This document shows, in pieces, positions 50,237 to 58,109 of a DNA stretch of 64,000 bases. Origin of the DNA: Halococcus sediminicola (lineage in GTDB: Archaea > Halobacteriota > Halobacteria > Halobacteriales > Halococcaceae); the NCBI RefSeq assembly GCF_000755245.1, contig NZ_BBMP01000026.1:1-64000 (forward strand), written 5' to 3'. A program made the translations under genes and the position numbers. Numbering within the stretch: position 1 is the stretch's first letter; each line of letters opens with the position of its first letter. A model generated the notes under the pieces. The model did no database searches, was not told where the DNA came from, and saw only the letters and a program-made list of their open reading frames with translations.

Positions 50237-50824
50237 TCATCCTGTGGAGTTTTCGAGAATCAGCCCGTAGACCAGTCCCATCGCCCCGCCGTAGAGCGCC
50301 CACGCCACGACGCCGACGACGCCACCGACCGTCAGGTAGGGGACGGGTACCGACAGCCCCATCACGAACCGCAGCCAGACCGGCAGGGCGACGAGTTGGA
50401 AGAGCACGCCGACGCCCACTCCGTACAGTTGGCCCACCCCGGCACAGGTGACGCCGAGCGCCGAGCGCTTGAGCAGCGGCACGAGCAGTTTCTGGAGCGC
50501 CGAACTCCGCGACGAGAGCATGATGACCGTGTTCGCAAAGGAGTTGATGGAGCCGGAGACGAACGCGACGAACGGGATCCCGAAGAGGATCCCGAGCGCC
50601 AACAGGACGTACCAGCCGCCGTTGAGCGAGTAGAGACCGACGATACCGCCGATCTCGTAGACCATCTCCGTTCGATAGAGACTCATGACGAGACCGGCCT
50701 GCAGCGCGCCGAACAGTCCGCCGATGACGACGCCCTCGACCGCGGTCATGTCGATGCTCGGCGAGAGCCGCGAGCCGAGCGCGGCGAGGCGCGAACGGGC
50801 AGCCATACTCGATGACCCAGTCAT
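50237..50824 (-). CDS. Multi-helix membrane protein, unknown function
   Basis: 195 residues from the ATG at 50824; 50806 is an alternative. An upstream ATG at 50851 lies only about 10 bp from the TATA box at 50861-50867, so it would fall before the transcription start and is rejected. Four or five hydrophobic segments (about 28-52, 62-90, 115-140 and 155-185). No motif. Convergent with the preceding membrane-protein gene, directly abutting it. Confidence 0.65.
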   Translation of the reverse strand: MTGSSSMAARSRLAALGSRLSPSIDMTAVEGVVIGGLFGALQAGLVMSLYRTEMVYEIGGIVGLYSLNGGWYVLLALGILFGIPFVAFVSGSINSFANTVIMLSSRSSALQKLLVPLLKRSALGVTCAGVGQLYGVGVGVLFQLVALPVWLRFVMGLSVPVPYLTVGGVVGVVAWALYGGAMGLVYGLILENSTG

Positions 50825-50860
50825 CGAGCCAAAAGCCTTCGGCGGGGTCATCGCGGCCCC

Positions 50861-50867
50861 TTATATA
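50861..50867 (-). promoter_or_regulatory. TATA box ttatata upstream of membrane-protein gene
   Basis: A clear, near-symmetrical ttatata at 50861-50867; transcription on the minus strand would begin near 50838-50840, leaving a leader of about 15 to 33 nt depending on the start chosen. It decides against the longest possible reading of the gene downstream. Confidence 0.55.
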
Positions 50868-50973
50868 GGGATTAGTAAAATTTCTCGGAATTGTCCTTTT
50901 GGAAACGAGGGCGCAGAATTAACCGACACGGAGAATATATGGATACTTTTGCTACTCCCTATCCTACTCCGAT

Positions 50974-51435
50974 TCAGGTCGTGCCGGCGAACGGGTCGAC
51001 CTCCGAGGAGCGCTGGTCGATGAGGACGAGCTGATACTGTGCGACCTTCGAGGGGGCTGTTTCGAGCGCCTGTGCGTCGAACTTCCAGGTCTGGCCCACC
51101 TCGAAGTTGCTCTCGCTGTCGGAGGCGTGACCGATGTCGGTGCCAGAGCGGTCGAAAAACCGGGCGTACGCCGCGATGAAGTCGAGGTCCACATCGCCGC
51201 GGTTCGCGGCGCGACCACGGACGCCGCCCGACCCGCTTCGGTAGAACTCGTGGTCGAGCAGGCGGAGTCCCTGACTCGTCGGCGGGTCGCCGGCGGTATC
51301 GATCCCGCCCGAGCCGTTCGGGGTTCCGTTGACCGCGATGCGGCGTGCATATTTTCCCTCGCCAGCGCCGAGACAGCCGGCCAAAAGTCCCACGCAGCCG
51401 CTGCCCACGCCGGCGAGCACTCGGCGTCGTTGCAT
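50974..51435 (-). CDS. Tat lipoprotein with FxLYD-like domain
   Basis: 153 residues. Tat-type signal (QRRRVLAGVGSGCVG) ending in a lipobox LLAGC with Cys21. The mature part has the pattern typical of FxLYD/DUF3426 domains: VRGRAANRGDVDLDFIAAYARFFDRSG, followed by WKFDAQAL, a small beta sandwich. Exported and anchored to the outer membrane face; binding target unknown. Confidence 0.82.
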   Translation of the reverse strand: MQRRRVLAGVGSGCVGLLAGCLGAGEGKYARRIAVNGTPNGSGGIDTAGDPPTSQGLRLLDHEFYRSGSGGVRGRAANRGDVDLDFIAAYARFFDRSGTDIGHASDSESNFEVGQTWKFDAQALETAPSKVAQYQLVLIDQRSSEVDPFAGTT

Positions 51436-51579
51436 GCCCCGAACTCACACGCGGCGCTCAAAAGCCTGTGGACGATGGTGAAAATTGGCAGGCACGGCGG
51501 CTGCTCGGACTAGTGATAGGCGAGACGAACGCCGGTGTCACAACCTTTTTGCGGTCCGGGAGAGCGCTATCGAGTACGA

Positions 51580-52392
51580 ATGGCGAACGTACGCGGGCTT
51601 GTCGGCGAACTCGTCGAAGGGATCGAGACGGTGGTGTTGTTCTCGCCGAGCGCGGCCTACTACGAGCGCTGCAAAGACATCAAGGACGTCTCGGTGGTCG
51701 TCTGTGCGCCGACGAACGGTATCGGCGCGGAGCGGTTCGTCGAACTCCCGCTCGAGTTCGTCGACGCCAAAGAGCGCATTCGCTTCGGCGTCGAGGGCGC
51801 GGCCGAGGAGGGGTTCGTCGCCGAGGGTGACGAAGTGGTCTGTGCGCTGAAACTGTTCGACGACGTCATCGACGGCGTCTGTCGGGTGCGGGTGGGTGAA
51901 CTCAATCACTCCGGCGTGTACGACCTCTTTACGGCCTCCAGGGCCGACCCGGAGGTCATCAGCGCCGTCGTCGACGTGGCGGTCGAACTCGGCCAGAAGG
52001 GCCAGAAGGGCAAACCGGTCGGCGCGCTGTTCGTCGTCGGTGACGCCGGCAAGGTGATGAACAAGTCCCGACCGCTCTCCTACAATCCCTTCGAGAAATC
52101 ACACGTCCACGTCGGCGACCCCATCGTGAACGTGATGCTGAAGGAGTTCTCCAGACTCGACGGAGCCTTCGTCATCAGTGACTCGGGCAAGATCGTCTCG
52201 GCCTACCGGTATCTCGAACCGAACGCCGAGGGCGTCGACATCCCCAAGGGTCTCGGCACCCGCCACATGGCCGCGGCGTCAGTGACCCGAGATACGAACG
52301 CGACGGCGGTCGTACTGAGCGAGAGCGACAGGCTGGTGCGGGCGTTCAAGGGCGGCGAGCTGATCCTCGAACTCGATCCGGAGGAATACTGA
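51580..52392 (+). CDS. dacZ: Diadenylate cyclase (DacZ)
   Basis: 270 residues from the ATG at 51580. An N-terminal pyruvate-kinase-like/regulatory domain (about 1-110) precedes a DAC domain (about 125-265) with the catalytic DGA (Asp194-Gly195-Ala196, in SRLDGAFVIS) and the Arg/His-containing loop GLGTRHMAA (about 224-231). Makes cyclic di-AMP from two ATP; DacZ is essential in Haloferax. A TATA-like acctttttg near 51543-51551 lies about 29-37 bp upstream of the ATG. Its stop overlaps the next start by one base (TGATG), coupling it to a mechanosensitive channel. Confidence 0.93.
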   Translation: MANVRGLVGELVEGIETVVLFSPSAAYYERCKDIKDVSVVVCAPTNGIGAERFVELPLEFVDAKERIRFGVEGAAEEGFVAEGDEVVCALKLFDDVIDGVCRVRVGELNHSGVYDLFTASRADPEVISAVVDVAVELGQKGQKGKPVGALFVVGDAGKVMNKSRPLSYNPFEKSHVHVGDPIVNVMLKEFSRLDGAFVISDSGKIVSAYRYLEPNAEGVDIPKGLGTRHMAAASVTRDTNATAVVLSESDRLVRAFKGGELILELDPEEY

Positions 52393-53174
52393 TGGCCGAC
52401 CTCGGTACGCTCGTTCGCGGTCTTCTGAGCGGTCGACTCGACCTCGTGTTGGTCCTCGTCGTGCTGATCGTCGGCGTGCTGGTGGGCTATCTCGTCGTGC
52501 GGGTGGGCAAACGGACGCTCACGGCCGCCGGCGTCGGCGAGGCCGTCGAGGGCACCACGTTCGAGCGCGCGGCCGGACGACTCGGCAGTTCGACGGTGTC
52601 GGTGCTCGCGGGGCTGTTCGGGCTGTTCGTCGTGTTGGTGTTCGTCGTGCTCGCGCTCACCGTCGCCGCCGTGCTCGACGCGCGGCTGTATCTCCGTCAG
52701 TTCATCAACTTCCTTCCGCAACTGTTCGTCGCCGCGCTGGTCGTCGTCTTCGGTCTGGTCGTCGCCGACAAGGCCGAACTGCTCGTCTCCGAGCGCCTGC
52801 GAAGCGTCAAACTCCCCGAGATCGGGCTGCTCGCGCTACTGGTGAAATACAGCATCATCTACGTCGCGGTGTTGCTCGCGCTCGGCCAGCTCGGCGTGGC
52901 GAACGTCGCCCTCCTCATTCTGCTCGCGGCCTACGCATTCGCCGTCGTCTTCCTCGGTGGGCTCGCCTGCCGGGATCTCCTCTCGGCGAGCGCCGCCGGG
53001 TTCTATCTCCTGCTCGCCGAACCCATCGCCATCGGCGACGAGGTCCGTATCGACGGGCGTGCGGGCATCGTCCAGGAGGTCGACGTCCTCGTCACCCACG
53101 TCGAGGACGACGGCGAGGAGTTCATCGTCCCGAACGACCGCGTCTTCCGGTCGGGCATCGTGCGCATCCGATAG
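52392..53174 (+). CDS. MscS-family mechanosensitive channel
   Basis: 260 residues with membrane segments (about 18-38, 70-95, 115-135, 150-175 and 178-200) and an MscS beta domain (about 200-250, IGDEVRIDGRAGIVQEVDVL, then EEFIVPNDRVF). The pore-helix equivalent lies around 178-205. It lacks the long C-terminal cage of E. coli MscS, as in many short archaeal members. Coupled to dacZ (TGATG), so osmotic adaptation and c-di-AMP synthesis are probably co-regulated. Confidence 0.87.
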   Translation: MADLGTLVRGLLSGRLDLVLVLVVLIVGVLVGYLVVRVGKRTLTAAGVGEAVEGTTFERAAGRLGSSTVSVLAGLFGLFVVLVFVVLALTVAAVLDARLYLRQFINFLPQLFVAALVVVFGLVVADKAELLVSERLRSVKLPEIGLLALLVKYSIIYVAVLLALGQLGVANVALLILLAAYAFAVVFLGGLACRDLLSASAAGFYLLLAEPIAIGDEVRIDGRAGIVQEVDVLVTHVEDDGEEFIVPNDRVFRSGIVRIR

Positions 53175-53236
53175 CTCCGCTAGTCCTCGTGTCTGTTGGG
53201 CGAACCGCCTTTGGGGGTGCCGCCCGTACGTCGAGT

Positions 53237-53512
53237 ATGCACTGGAAACTGTTTGCCACGCTCGCCGAGACGGCCGGCGAGCGCGAGGTCGACATCGACG
53301 TCGAACCGAACGCGACCCTCGACGACGCGCTTGCGGCGCTGTTCGAGCGCCACCCCGCCCTCGAAGACGAGATCGTTCGGGATGGGGACGTGCGCGAGCA
53401 CATCAACCTCCTGAGAAACGGCGAGGACCCCTTCACCGTCGGCGACGGGTTCGATACGGAACTCGACGCGGACGACGAACTCGCTGCGTTTCCACCCGTG
53501 AGCGGTGGTTGA
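53237..53512 (+). CDS. samp1: Ubiquitin-like small archaeal modifier protein SAMP1
   Basis: 91 residues from the ATG at 53237 (MHWKLFATLAE). A beta-grasp MoaD/ThiS fold with C-terminal FPPVSGG that is activated by the E1-like UbaA. Family knowledge: Haloferax SAMP1 both modifies proteins through its Gly-Gly end and supplies sulfur for molybdopterin. The closest-to-end and start sequences resemble Haloferax SAMP1. No UbaA gene is in the window. Confidence 0.93.
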   Translation: MHWKLFATLAETAGEREVDIDVEPNATLDDALAALFERHPALEDEIVRDGDVREHINLLRNGEDPFTVGDGFDTELDADDELAAFPPVSGG

Positions 53513-53521
53513 GCGGCCGAT

Positions 53522-54247
53522 TCAGAGGTCGGTGGTTGCATCGAGCGCGATGGCGATGGCGCGCTCGACGTTGTCCTTTGCCTTTGCGGGGAGTTCCTCG
53601 CCGTCGGTTTCGCCCTTCTGTGTCCCGGCGACGAGGTTGCCGTCCACCGTACAGAGCGCGCCCGCACGGAGACCCTTCCGGCGAGCAAGCGTGAAGATGG
53701 CCGCGGCCTCCATTTCGACGGCGAGCACGCCCGCCCGCTCCCACGCCTCGATGTACTCGTCGGTTTCGGCGTAGAAGGCGTCGTCCGAGGCGATCGCACC
53801 AACATGAACGGGTTCCTCGCGGGATTCGGCCGCCTCGACGAGTCCCGAGAGCACGTCGTAGTCGGGCACCGCAGGAAGGGTGTCGCGCTCGTATCTTCCG
53901 GTGGTCCCCTCGTCTTTGGCGGCTCCCGTGGCCACGACCACGTCGCCGACCTCGATGTCCTGCTGGAGCGCGCCCGTGGTTCCGACGCGGATGAGACTCT
54001 CGACGCCCACGTTCGAGAGTTCCTCGACGGCGATGGCGGCCGACGGACAGCCGATGCCCGTCGAGCAGATGGTCACGGGAGTACCCTCGTAAGTCGCGTT
54101 GACGATCTTGTATTCGCGGTTTTCGGCCACCGTCGTGGGGTTCTCGCAGTGGCCCGCGATGCGGTCGACGCGACCGGGGTCGCCCGGCAGCAGGGCAACG
54201 TCGTTCAGGTCGCCCGGTTCGACGAGCAAGTGTGGCTGTTTGGCCAT
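53522..54247 (-). CDS. udp: Nucleoside phosphorylase (uridine phosphorylase type)
   Basis: 241 residues. Phosphate-binding LLPGDPGRVDRIA near 20, VNATYEGTPVTICSTGIG, LIRVGTTGALQ and the catalytic VEMEAAAIFTLAR near 175 all match nucleoside phosphorylase family 1, uridine type. Cleaves nucleosides to base plus ribose 1-phosphate for salvage or for feeding the pentose bisphosphate pathway. Convergent with SAMP1. Confidence 0.9.
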   Translation of the reverse strand: MAKQPHLLVEPGDLNDVALLPGDPGRVDRIAGHCENPTTVAENREYKIVNATYEGTPVTICSTGIGCPSAAIAVEELSNVGVESLIRVGTTGALQQDIEVGDVVVATGAAKDEGTTGRYERDTLPAVPDYDVLSGLVEAAESREEPVHVGAIASDDAFYAETDEYIEAWERAGVLAVEMEAAAIFTLARRKGLRAGALCTVDGNLVAGTQKGETDGEELPAKAKDNVERAIAIALDATTDL

Positions 54248-54333
54248 ATCAGGCGGTCGACGGCCGGCATGAAAAGTCGGTCCATCCGTTCTCCTGACCG
54301 TATCGTTATCATGTCTGCTGTTGTAGCCAAGCC

Positions 54334-55404
54334 ATGCGAATCGAACCGTTCGAACTCGAACGCTGGTTCGGAAAGTACGAACACGACGCCGACATCATGC
54401 TCGCCGAGAGCGGCATCCGGAGCCTGCCCGCCTCGCGCTTCGACACCGACCCCGGAAAACTGGGCTACGTGATCCCGACCGACGGCGACCCCGACTTTCG
54501 AGAGGGGGTGGCCGAACGCTACGACCGCTCGGCCGAGGAGGTGGTGTTCACCTGTGGTACCCAGGAGGCGAACCTACTGGCGATGCTCGCAACCCTCGGC
54601 GACGAGAGCCACGCGGTCGTCGTCACACCGACCTACCAGTCGCTGCACGCGCTGCCCCGGTCGATCGCGGACGTCTCGACGGTCGAACTCGATTCTCCTG
54701 ATTGGGCTCTCGACGTGGATGCCGTCGCCGATGCCATCCGACCCGAAACGGAACTGATCGTGTTGAACAACCCGAACAACCCCACCGGGAACTACCACTC
54801 CGCGGAGAGCGTTGCGGCGCTCTACGATCTCGCGGCCGACAACGACGCCTACCTGCTCTGTGACGAGGTGTATCGCCTGCTCGCCGACGACCCCATCCCG
54901 CCGGTGGCGAGCATGGGATCACGAGGAATCAGCACGACGAGTCTGACGAAAGCCCACGGGCTGGCGGGCCTGCGCTTCGGCTGGCTCGCTGGCCCGCCCG
55001 AAATCGTCGACGCTGCCCGCCGCTGGAAGGACTATACGACGATCTCGCCGTCGATCTTCGGCCAACACGTCGCCAGACAAGCCCTCGCCGACGAGGAGAC
55101 GATTCTCGACGAGAACCGGGCGCTCGCGCGCGACCACCGCGAGCGCGTTGGCGAGTTCCTCGAAGAACACGGACTCGATTGGCACGAACCAGTCGGCGTG
55201 AACGCCTTTCCGACGATTCCCGAGAGCTTCGATGGCTCGAAGGAGTTCTGTCGCACGGTCGTCGAGGAGGAGTCGGTGGTGCTCGCGCCCGGCGACCTGT
55301 TCGGCTTCGACGACCGCTTCCGGCTGGGCTTCGGTTTGCCGACCGACGAGTTGGTAGAGGGACTGGAGCGGGTCGGGCGCGTCATCGACGCACACGCAGA
55401 CTGA
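54334..55404 (+). CDS. PLP-dependent class I/II aminotransferase
   Basis: 356 residues. PLP contacts: FTCGTQEANLLAML near 72, NNPNNPTGNYHS near 150, LLCDEVYRLL, the Schiff-base Lys in TTSLTKAHGLAGLRFGW near 207. Normal fold-type I length. Acceptor/donor specificity is unknown. It stands 63 bp ahead of eIF5A, but the latter has its own promoter. Confidence 0.9.
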   Translation: MRIEPFELERWFGKYEHDADIMLAESGIRSLPASRFDTDPGKLGYVIPTDGDPDFREGVAERYDRSAEEVVFTCGTQEANLLAMLATLGDESHAVVVTPTYQSLHALPRSIADVSTVELDSPDWALDVDAVADAIRPETELIVLNNPNNPTGNYHSAESVAALYDLAADNDAYLLCDEVYRLLADDPIPPVASMGSRGISTTSLTKAHGLAGLRFGWLAGPPEIVDAARRWKDYTTISPSIFGQHVARQALADEETILDENRALARDHRERVGEFLEEHGLDWHEPVGVNAFPTIPESFDGSKEFCRTVVEEESVVLAPGDLFGFDDRFRLGFGLPTDELVEGLERVGRVIDAHAD

Positions 55405-55438
55405 CGAGTGTCCGATAGGTCCCGCGATTTCCAAACCG

Positions 55439-55445
55439 TTTATAC
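55439..55445 (+). promoter_or_regulatory. TATA box of the eIF5A operon
   Basis: The element tttatac lies 23-29 bp upstream of the eIF5A ATG at 55468. Transcription start would coincide with the ATG, so the mRNA is probably leaderless, as is frequent for haloarchaeal translation genes. It also overlaps the spacer after the aminotransferase stop. Confidence 0.6.
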
Positions 55446-55467
55446 AGCCCCGTCAGCAATCGCGCAT

Positions 55468-55845
55468 ATGGCCAGACAGCAGAATCAAGTCCGCGACCTC
55501 GACGAGGGGAGTTACGTGATGATCGACGACGCACCGTGCAAGATCACCGCCTACAGCACGGCGAAACCGGGAAAACACGGCAGCGCGAAGGCCCGCGTCG
55601 AGGGCAAGGGCGTCTTCGACGACAACAAGCGCAACTTCACCCAACCCGTCGACGCCAAGGTCTGGGTACCCATCATCCAGCGCAAACAGGGCCAAGTCGT
55701 CAGCGTCGAGAGCGAGGACGTCGCACAGGTGATGGACCTCGACACCTACCAGACGTTCACCATCAAGACGCCCGACGGCGAGGGGCTGTCGCCCGACGAC
55801 GAGATCGAGTATCTGGAGATGGACGAGCAGCGAAAGATCGTTTGA
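55468..55845 (+). CDS. eif5a: Translation factor aIF5A
   Basis: 125 residues from the ATG at 55468 with a TATA box 23-29 bp upstream. The hypusine loop has Lys36 in [11 protein letters not shown] and is followed by an OB-fold domain. The Lys is modified to deoxyhypusine/hypusine, needed to rescue stalled ribosomes at poly-Pro. In Haloferax the modification uses agmatine-derived intermediates. The stop abuts the agmatinase ATG with no gap, an operon that puts the target and a polyamine-route enzyme together. Confidence 0.96.
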   Translation: MARQQNQVRDLDEGSYVMIDDAPCKITAYSTAKPGKHGSAKARVEGKGVFDDNKRNFTQPVDAKVWVPIIQRKQGQVVSVESEDVAQVMDLDTYQTFTIKTPDGEGLSPDDEIEYLEMDEQRKIV

Positions 55846-56655
55846 ATGGGCTTTCCCGGCGCGAACGAGGCGCGTGAAACGGCCGACTACGTTCTTCTCG
55901 GTGCGCCGCTCGACGTCTCGACGAGCTTTCAGCCCGGCACGCGCTTCGGGCCCCGCGAGGTGCGCCACCACGCCCACACCTTCGACGACTACGACCGCCG
56001 CACGGGCAAGGAATTCACCGATATCGGCGTTCACGACGCCGGCGACCTCGACGGCTGGGAGGACGCCGCCGAGTACCTCGAATTTCTTTCGGGGATGGTT
56101 TCGGATATTCTCGACGAGGAAAGCGTGCCGCTGCTCGTCGGCGGCGAACACACCGTCAGCGCCGCGGGTGTGCGTGCAACCGACCCCGATGTCTTCGTCT
56201 GTCTCGATGCCCACCTCGACCTCCGCGAGGAATATGCAGGAAACGAACTGAGCCACGCGACCGTCACCCGGCGCACCCTCGACGTCGTCGACGAGGCGAT
56301 AATCCTCGGCGCACGCACTGGCAGCAAGGAGGAGTGGGAGCGTGCCGACCGCGACGACGTCACGGTGGTGCCGCCCGCGGACGTACCGGATTGGAACCCC
56401 GAATTCGACGGTGATGTGTATCTGAGCGTCGACATCGACGCCGCTGACCCCGGATTCGCCCCGGGTACAGGGACGATGGAGCCGTTCGGGCTGACCCCCC
56501 GCGAGATACGCCGCGTTGTCCAGGCGGTCGCTCCCCGCTCGACGGGGTTTGACGTCGTGGAGGTCAACGACCGCGACGACGGCCAGGCCGCCGCGCTCGC
56601 GGGAAAACTGCTCCGAGAGTTCGTCTACAGCCACGCCGTGCGAGCCGCCGACTGA
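55846..56655 (+). CDS. speB: Agmatinase (ureohydrolase family)
   Basis: 269 residues. Removes urea from agmatine or agmatinylated intermediates. Mn-binding residues are intact: His in GGEHTVSAAGV, DAHLDLRE (Asp-x-His-x-Asp) and SVDIDAADPGFAPGTG. Other signatures are SFQPGTRFGPREVR at the N-terminus and FDVVEVNDRDDGQAAALAGK at the C-terminus. It immediately follows aIF5A, and in Haloferax the enzyme is essential for hypusination. A decayed copy of its 3' end lies downstream. Confidence 0.93.
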   Translation: MGFPGANEARETADYVLLGAPLDVSTSFQPGTRFGPREVRHHAHTFDDYDRRTGKEFTDIGVHDAGDLDGWEDAAEYLEFLSGMVSDILDEESVPLLVGGEHTVSAAGVRATDPDVFVCLDAHLDLREEYAGNELSHATVTRRTLDVVDEAIILGARTGSKEEWERADRDDVTVVPPADVPDWNPEFDGDVYLSVDIDAADPGFAPGTGTMEPFGLTPREIRRVVQAVAPRSTGFDVVEVNDRDDGQAAALAGKLLREFVYSHAVRAAD

Positions 56656-56669
56656 ATCGCGCGAGCGCG

Positions 56670-56780
56670 TTATTTCTTCGAGTCGCGTTTGAGCGTTCGT
56701 TTCGCCTTGCGCTTGATGCGTCGCTGTGCCTTGTGCGGCAGCTTTCGCCACGCCTTTCTGACCTTTTTGAGTTTGCCCAT
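56670..56780 (-). CDS. 36-residue extremely basic protein
   Basis: ATG at 56778-56780, TAA at 56670-56672. 20 of 36 residues are Lys or Arg (MGKLKKVRKAWRKLPHKAQR and onward), plus one Trp; there is a single Asp and no Glu. It has a good Shine-Dalgarno (gaggtgac on the minus strand, ending about 6 nt before the ATG) and a putative TATA gttaagg further upstream near 56835. An upstream hairpin gtgcc-atcgc-ggcac may control it. Such a pI is unusual for the acidic haloarchaeal proteome; it may bind nucleic acid or the ribosome. Convergent to agmatinase. Too short for homology by eye. Confidence 0.6.
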   Translation of the reverse strand: MGKLKKVRKAWRKLPHKAQRRIKRKAKRTLKRDSKK

Positions 56781-56866
56781 TGGTGTCACCTCGTGTGCCG
56801 CGATGGCACAACGAGATTTCTGGTCACACGTCCTTAACCGTGGCGACGAAATGTAGCGTACGAATT

Positions 56867-56991
56867 CCCGTCTTTGCCGAGCGCTTCGACGTCGTGGGGG
56901 TCAACGACCGCGACGACAGTCGGGCCGCTGCGCTCGCCGGCAAAATCTTTCGGGAGTTTTCTCCAGCCATGCCACGGAGACGACCGACTGA
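56867..56991 (+). pseudogene. Decayed second copy of the agmatinase 3' end
   Basis: DNA from about 56885 to 56991 aligns along its length with the last 110 bp of the agmatinase gene (roughly 80% identical by eye). The frame keeps FDVVGVNDRDDSRAAALAGK, against FDVVEVNDRDDGQAAALAGK upstream, then a single-base loss shifts the reading and the original ending cgactga survives at 56985-56991 out of frame. No 5' part is present. It is a remnant of a tandem or second agmatinase gene and is not expected to be expressed as an enzyme. Confidence 0.75.
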
Positions 56992-57041
56992 GCGCTCGAA
57001 CTGATTTTCCCCGGCGGGCTATCGACGGCTTCATTCGTCCG

Positions 57042-58091
57042 ATGGCTGAAGGGCCGCCGATGGTACTCGGCGGCATCCTTCCGGACACACCGGTCGTCCA
57101 TGGTCTCGTGATCGTCGCGGCGACCGGCTTCATCTGGCTCGGCAGCGGCTGGCTGGAGGAGTCGGCCGAACGGCTGGCCGCCCACTACGGTCTGCCCGCG
57201 GTGGTCCAAGGCTCGGTCGTCGTCGCGGTCGGGTCGAGTTTTCCCGAACTCTCGAGTGTGGTGTTCACGGCGCTCGCCGGCGTCTTCGACATGGGCGTCG
57301 GGGCCATCGTCGGCTCGGCGGTGTTCAACGTGCTGATGATCCCCGCGCTGTCGGGCATCGCTGTCGATACCGACCTCGACGCGAATCGCGAAATCGTCTA
57401 CAAGGAGGCTCAGTTCTACATGCTCGCGGTCGCCACGCTCGTCGTCACGTTCTCGCTCGCGGTCATCTACGCTCCGATTGCAGGAGAGACGCTCGTCGGC
57501 CGCATCACGCGCCCGCTCGCGGCGATTCCACTCCTCCTCTACGGGCTCTACCTGTTCATCCAGTGGCAGGACGTGAGCGACCACGACGCCACCATCGAGA
57601 GGGAGGCCGACATCGGGCGCGCGTGGGGCAAACTCGCCGCCGGGCTGGCCGTCATCCTCGTGACCGTCGAGCAGCTCGTCGGCAGCGTCGAGGCGCTCGG
57701 GGCGACCTTCGGCGTGCCCGAATTTCTCGCCGGCGTCACCGTCATCGCGGCGGCGACGAGCCTGCCCGACCTGCTCGTGAGCGTGCGCGCGGCCCGTGCG
57801 GGCAACTCGACCACGAGCCTCGGCAACGTACTCGGCTCGAACACGTTCGACCTGCTGGTGGCGATTCCGGTCGGCGTCCTCATCGTCGGCAGCGTGCCCA
57901 TCGATTTCGCCGTCGCCGTGCCGATGCTGGGCGTGCTCACGCTGGCGACAGTCCTCCTCTTCACCGTCCTCCGGACCGGACTCTCGCTCACTACGCTCGA
58001 ATCGTACGTGTTGCTTGCCGGCTACGGGTTGTTCGTCGCGTGGGTCGTCGCCGAGACCGCCGGCGTGACACACCTGCTCCGCGGTTCGTGA
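57042..58091 (+). CDS. CaCA-family sodium/calcium antiporter-like transporter
   Basis: 349 residues from the ATG at 57042 (57060 possible), about 10 membrane segments. The two inverted alpha-repeats are visible: GSSFPELSSVVFTALAG with GAIVGSAVFNVLMIP, and ATSLPDLLVSVRAARAG with GNVLGSNTFDLLVAIP. The first repeat has Glu in the usual position while the second has Asp, which may alter cation choice. Exchanges Na+ or K+ for Ca2+ or another divalent ion. A central acidic loop (SDHDATIEREADIGR) separates the halves. Confidence 0.9.
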   Translation: MAEGPPMVLGGILPDTPVVHGLVIVAATGFIWLGSGWLEESAERLAAHYGLPAVVQGSVVVAVGSSFPELSSVVFTALAGVFDMGVGAIVGSAVFNVLMIPALSGIAVDTDLDANREIVYKEAQFYMLAVATLVVTFSLAVIYAPIAGETLVGRITRPLAAIPLLLYGLYLFIQWQDVSDHDATIEREADIGRAWGKLAAGLAVILVTVEQLVGSVEALGATFGVPEFLAGVTVIAAATSLPDLLVSVRAARAGNSTTSLGNVLGSNTFDLLVAIPVGVLIVGSVPIDFAVAVPMLGVLTLATVLLFTVLRTGLSLTTLESYVLLAGYGLFVAWVVAETAGVTHLLRGS

Positions 58092-58109
58092 ACGTGATCG
58101 CTGGCCGAA

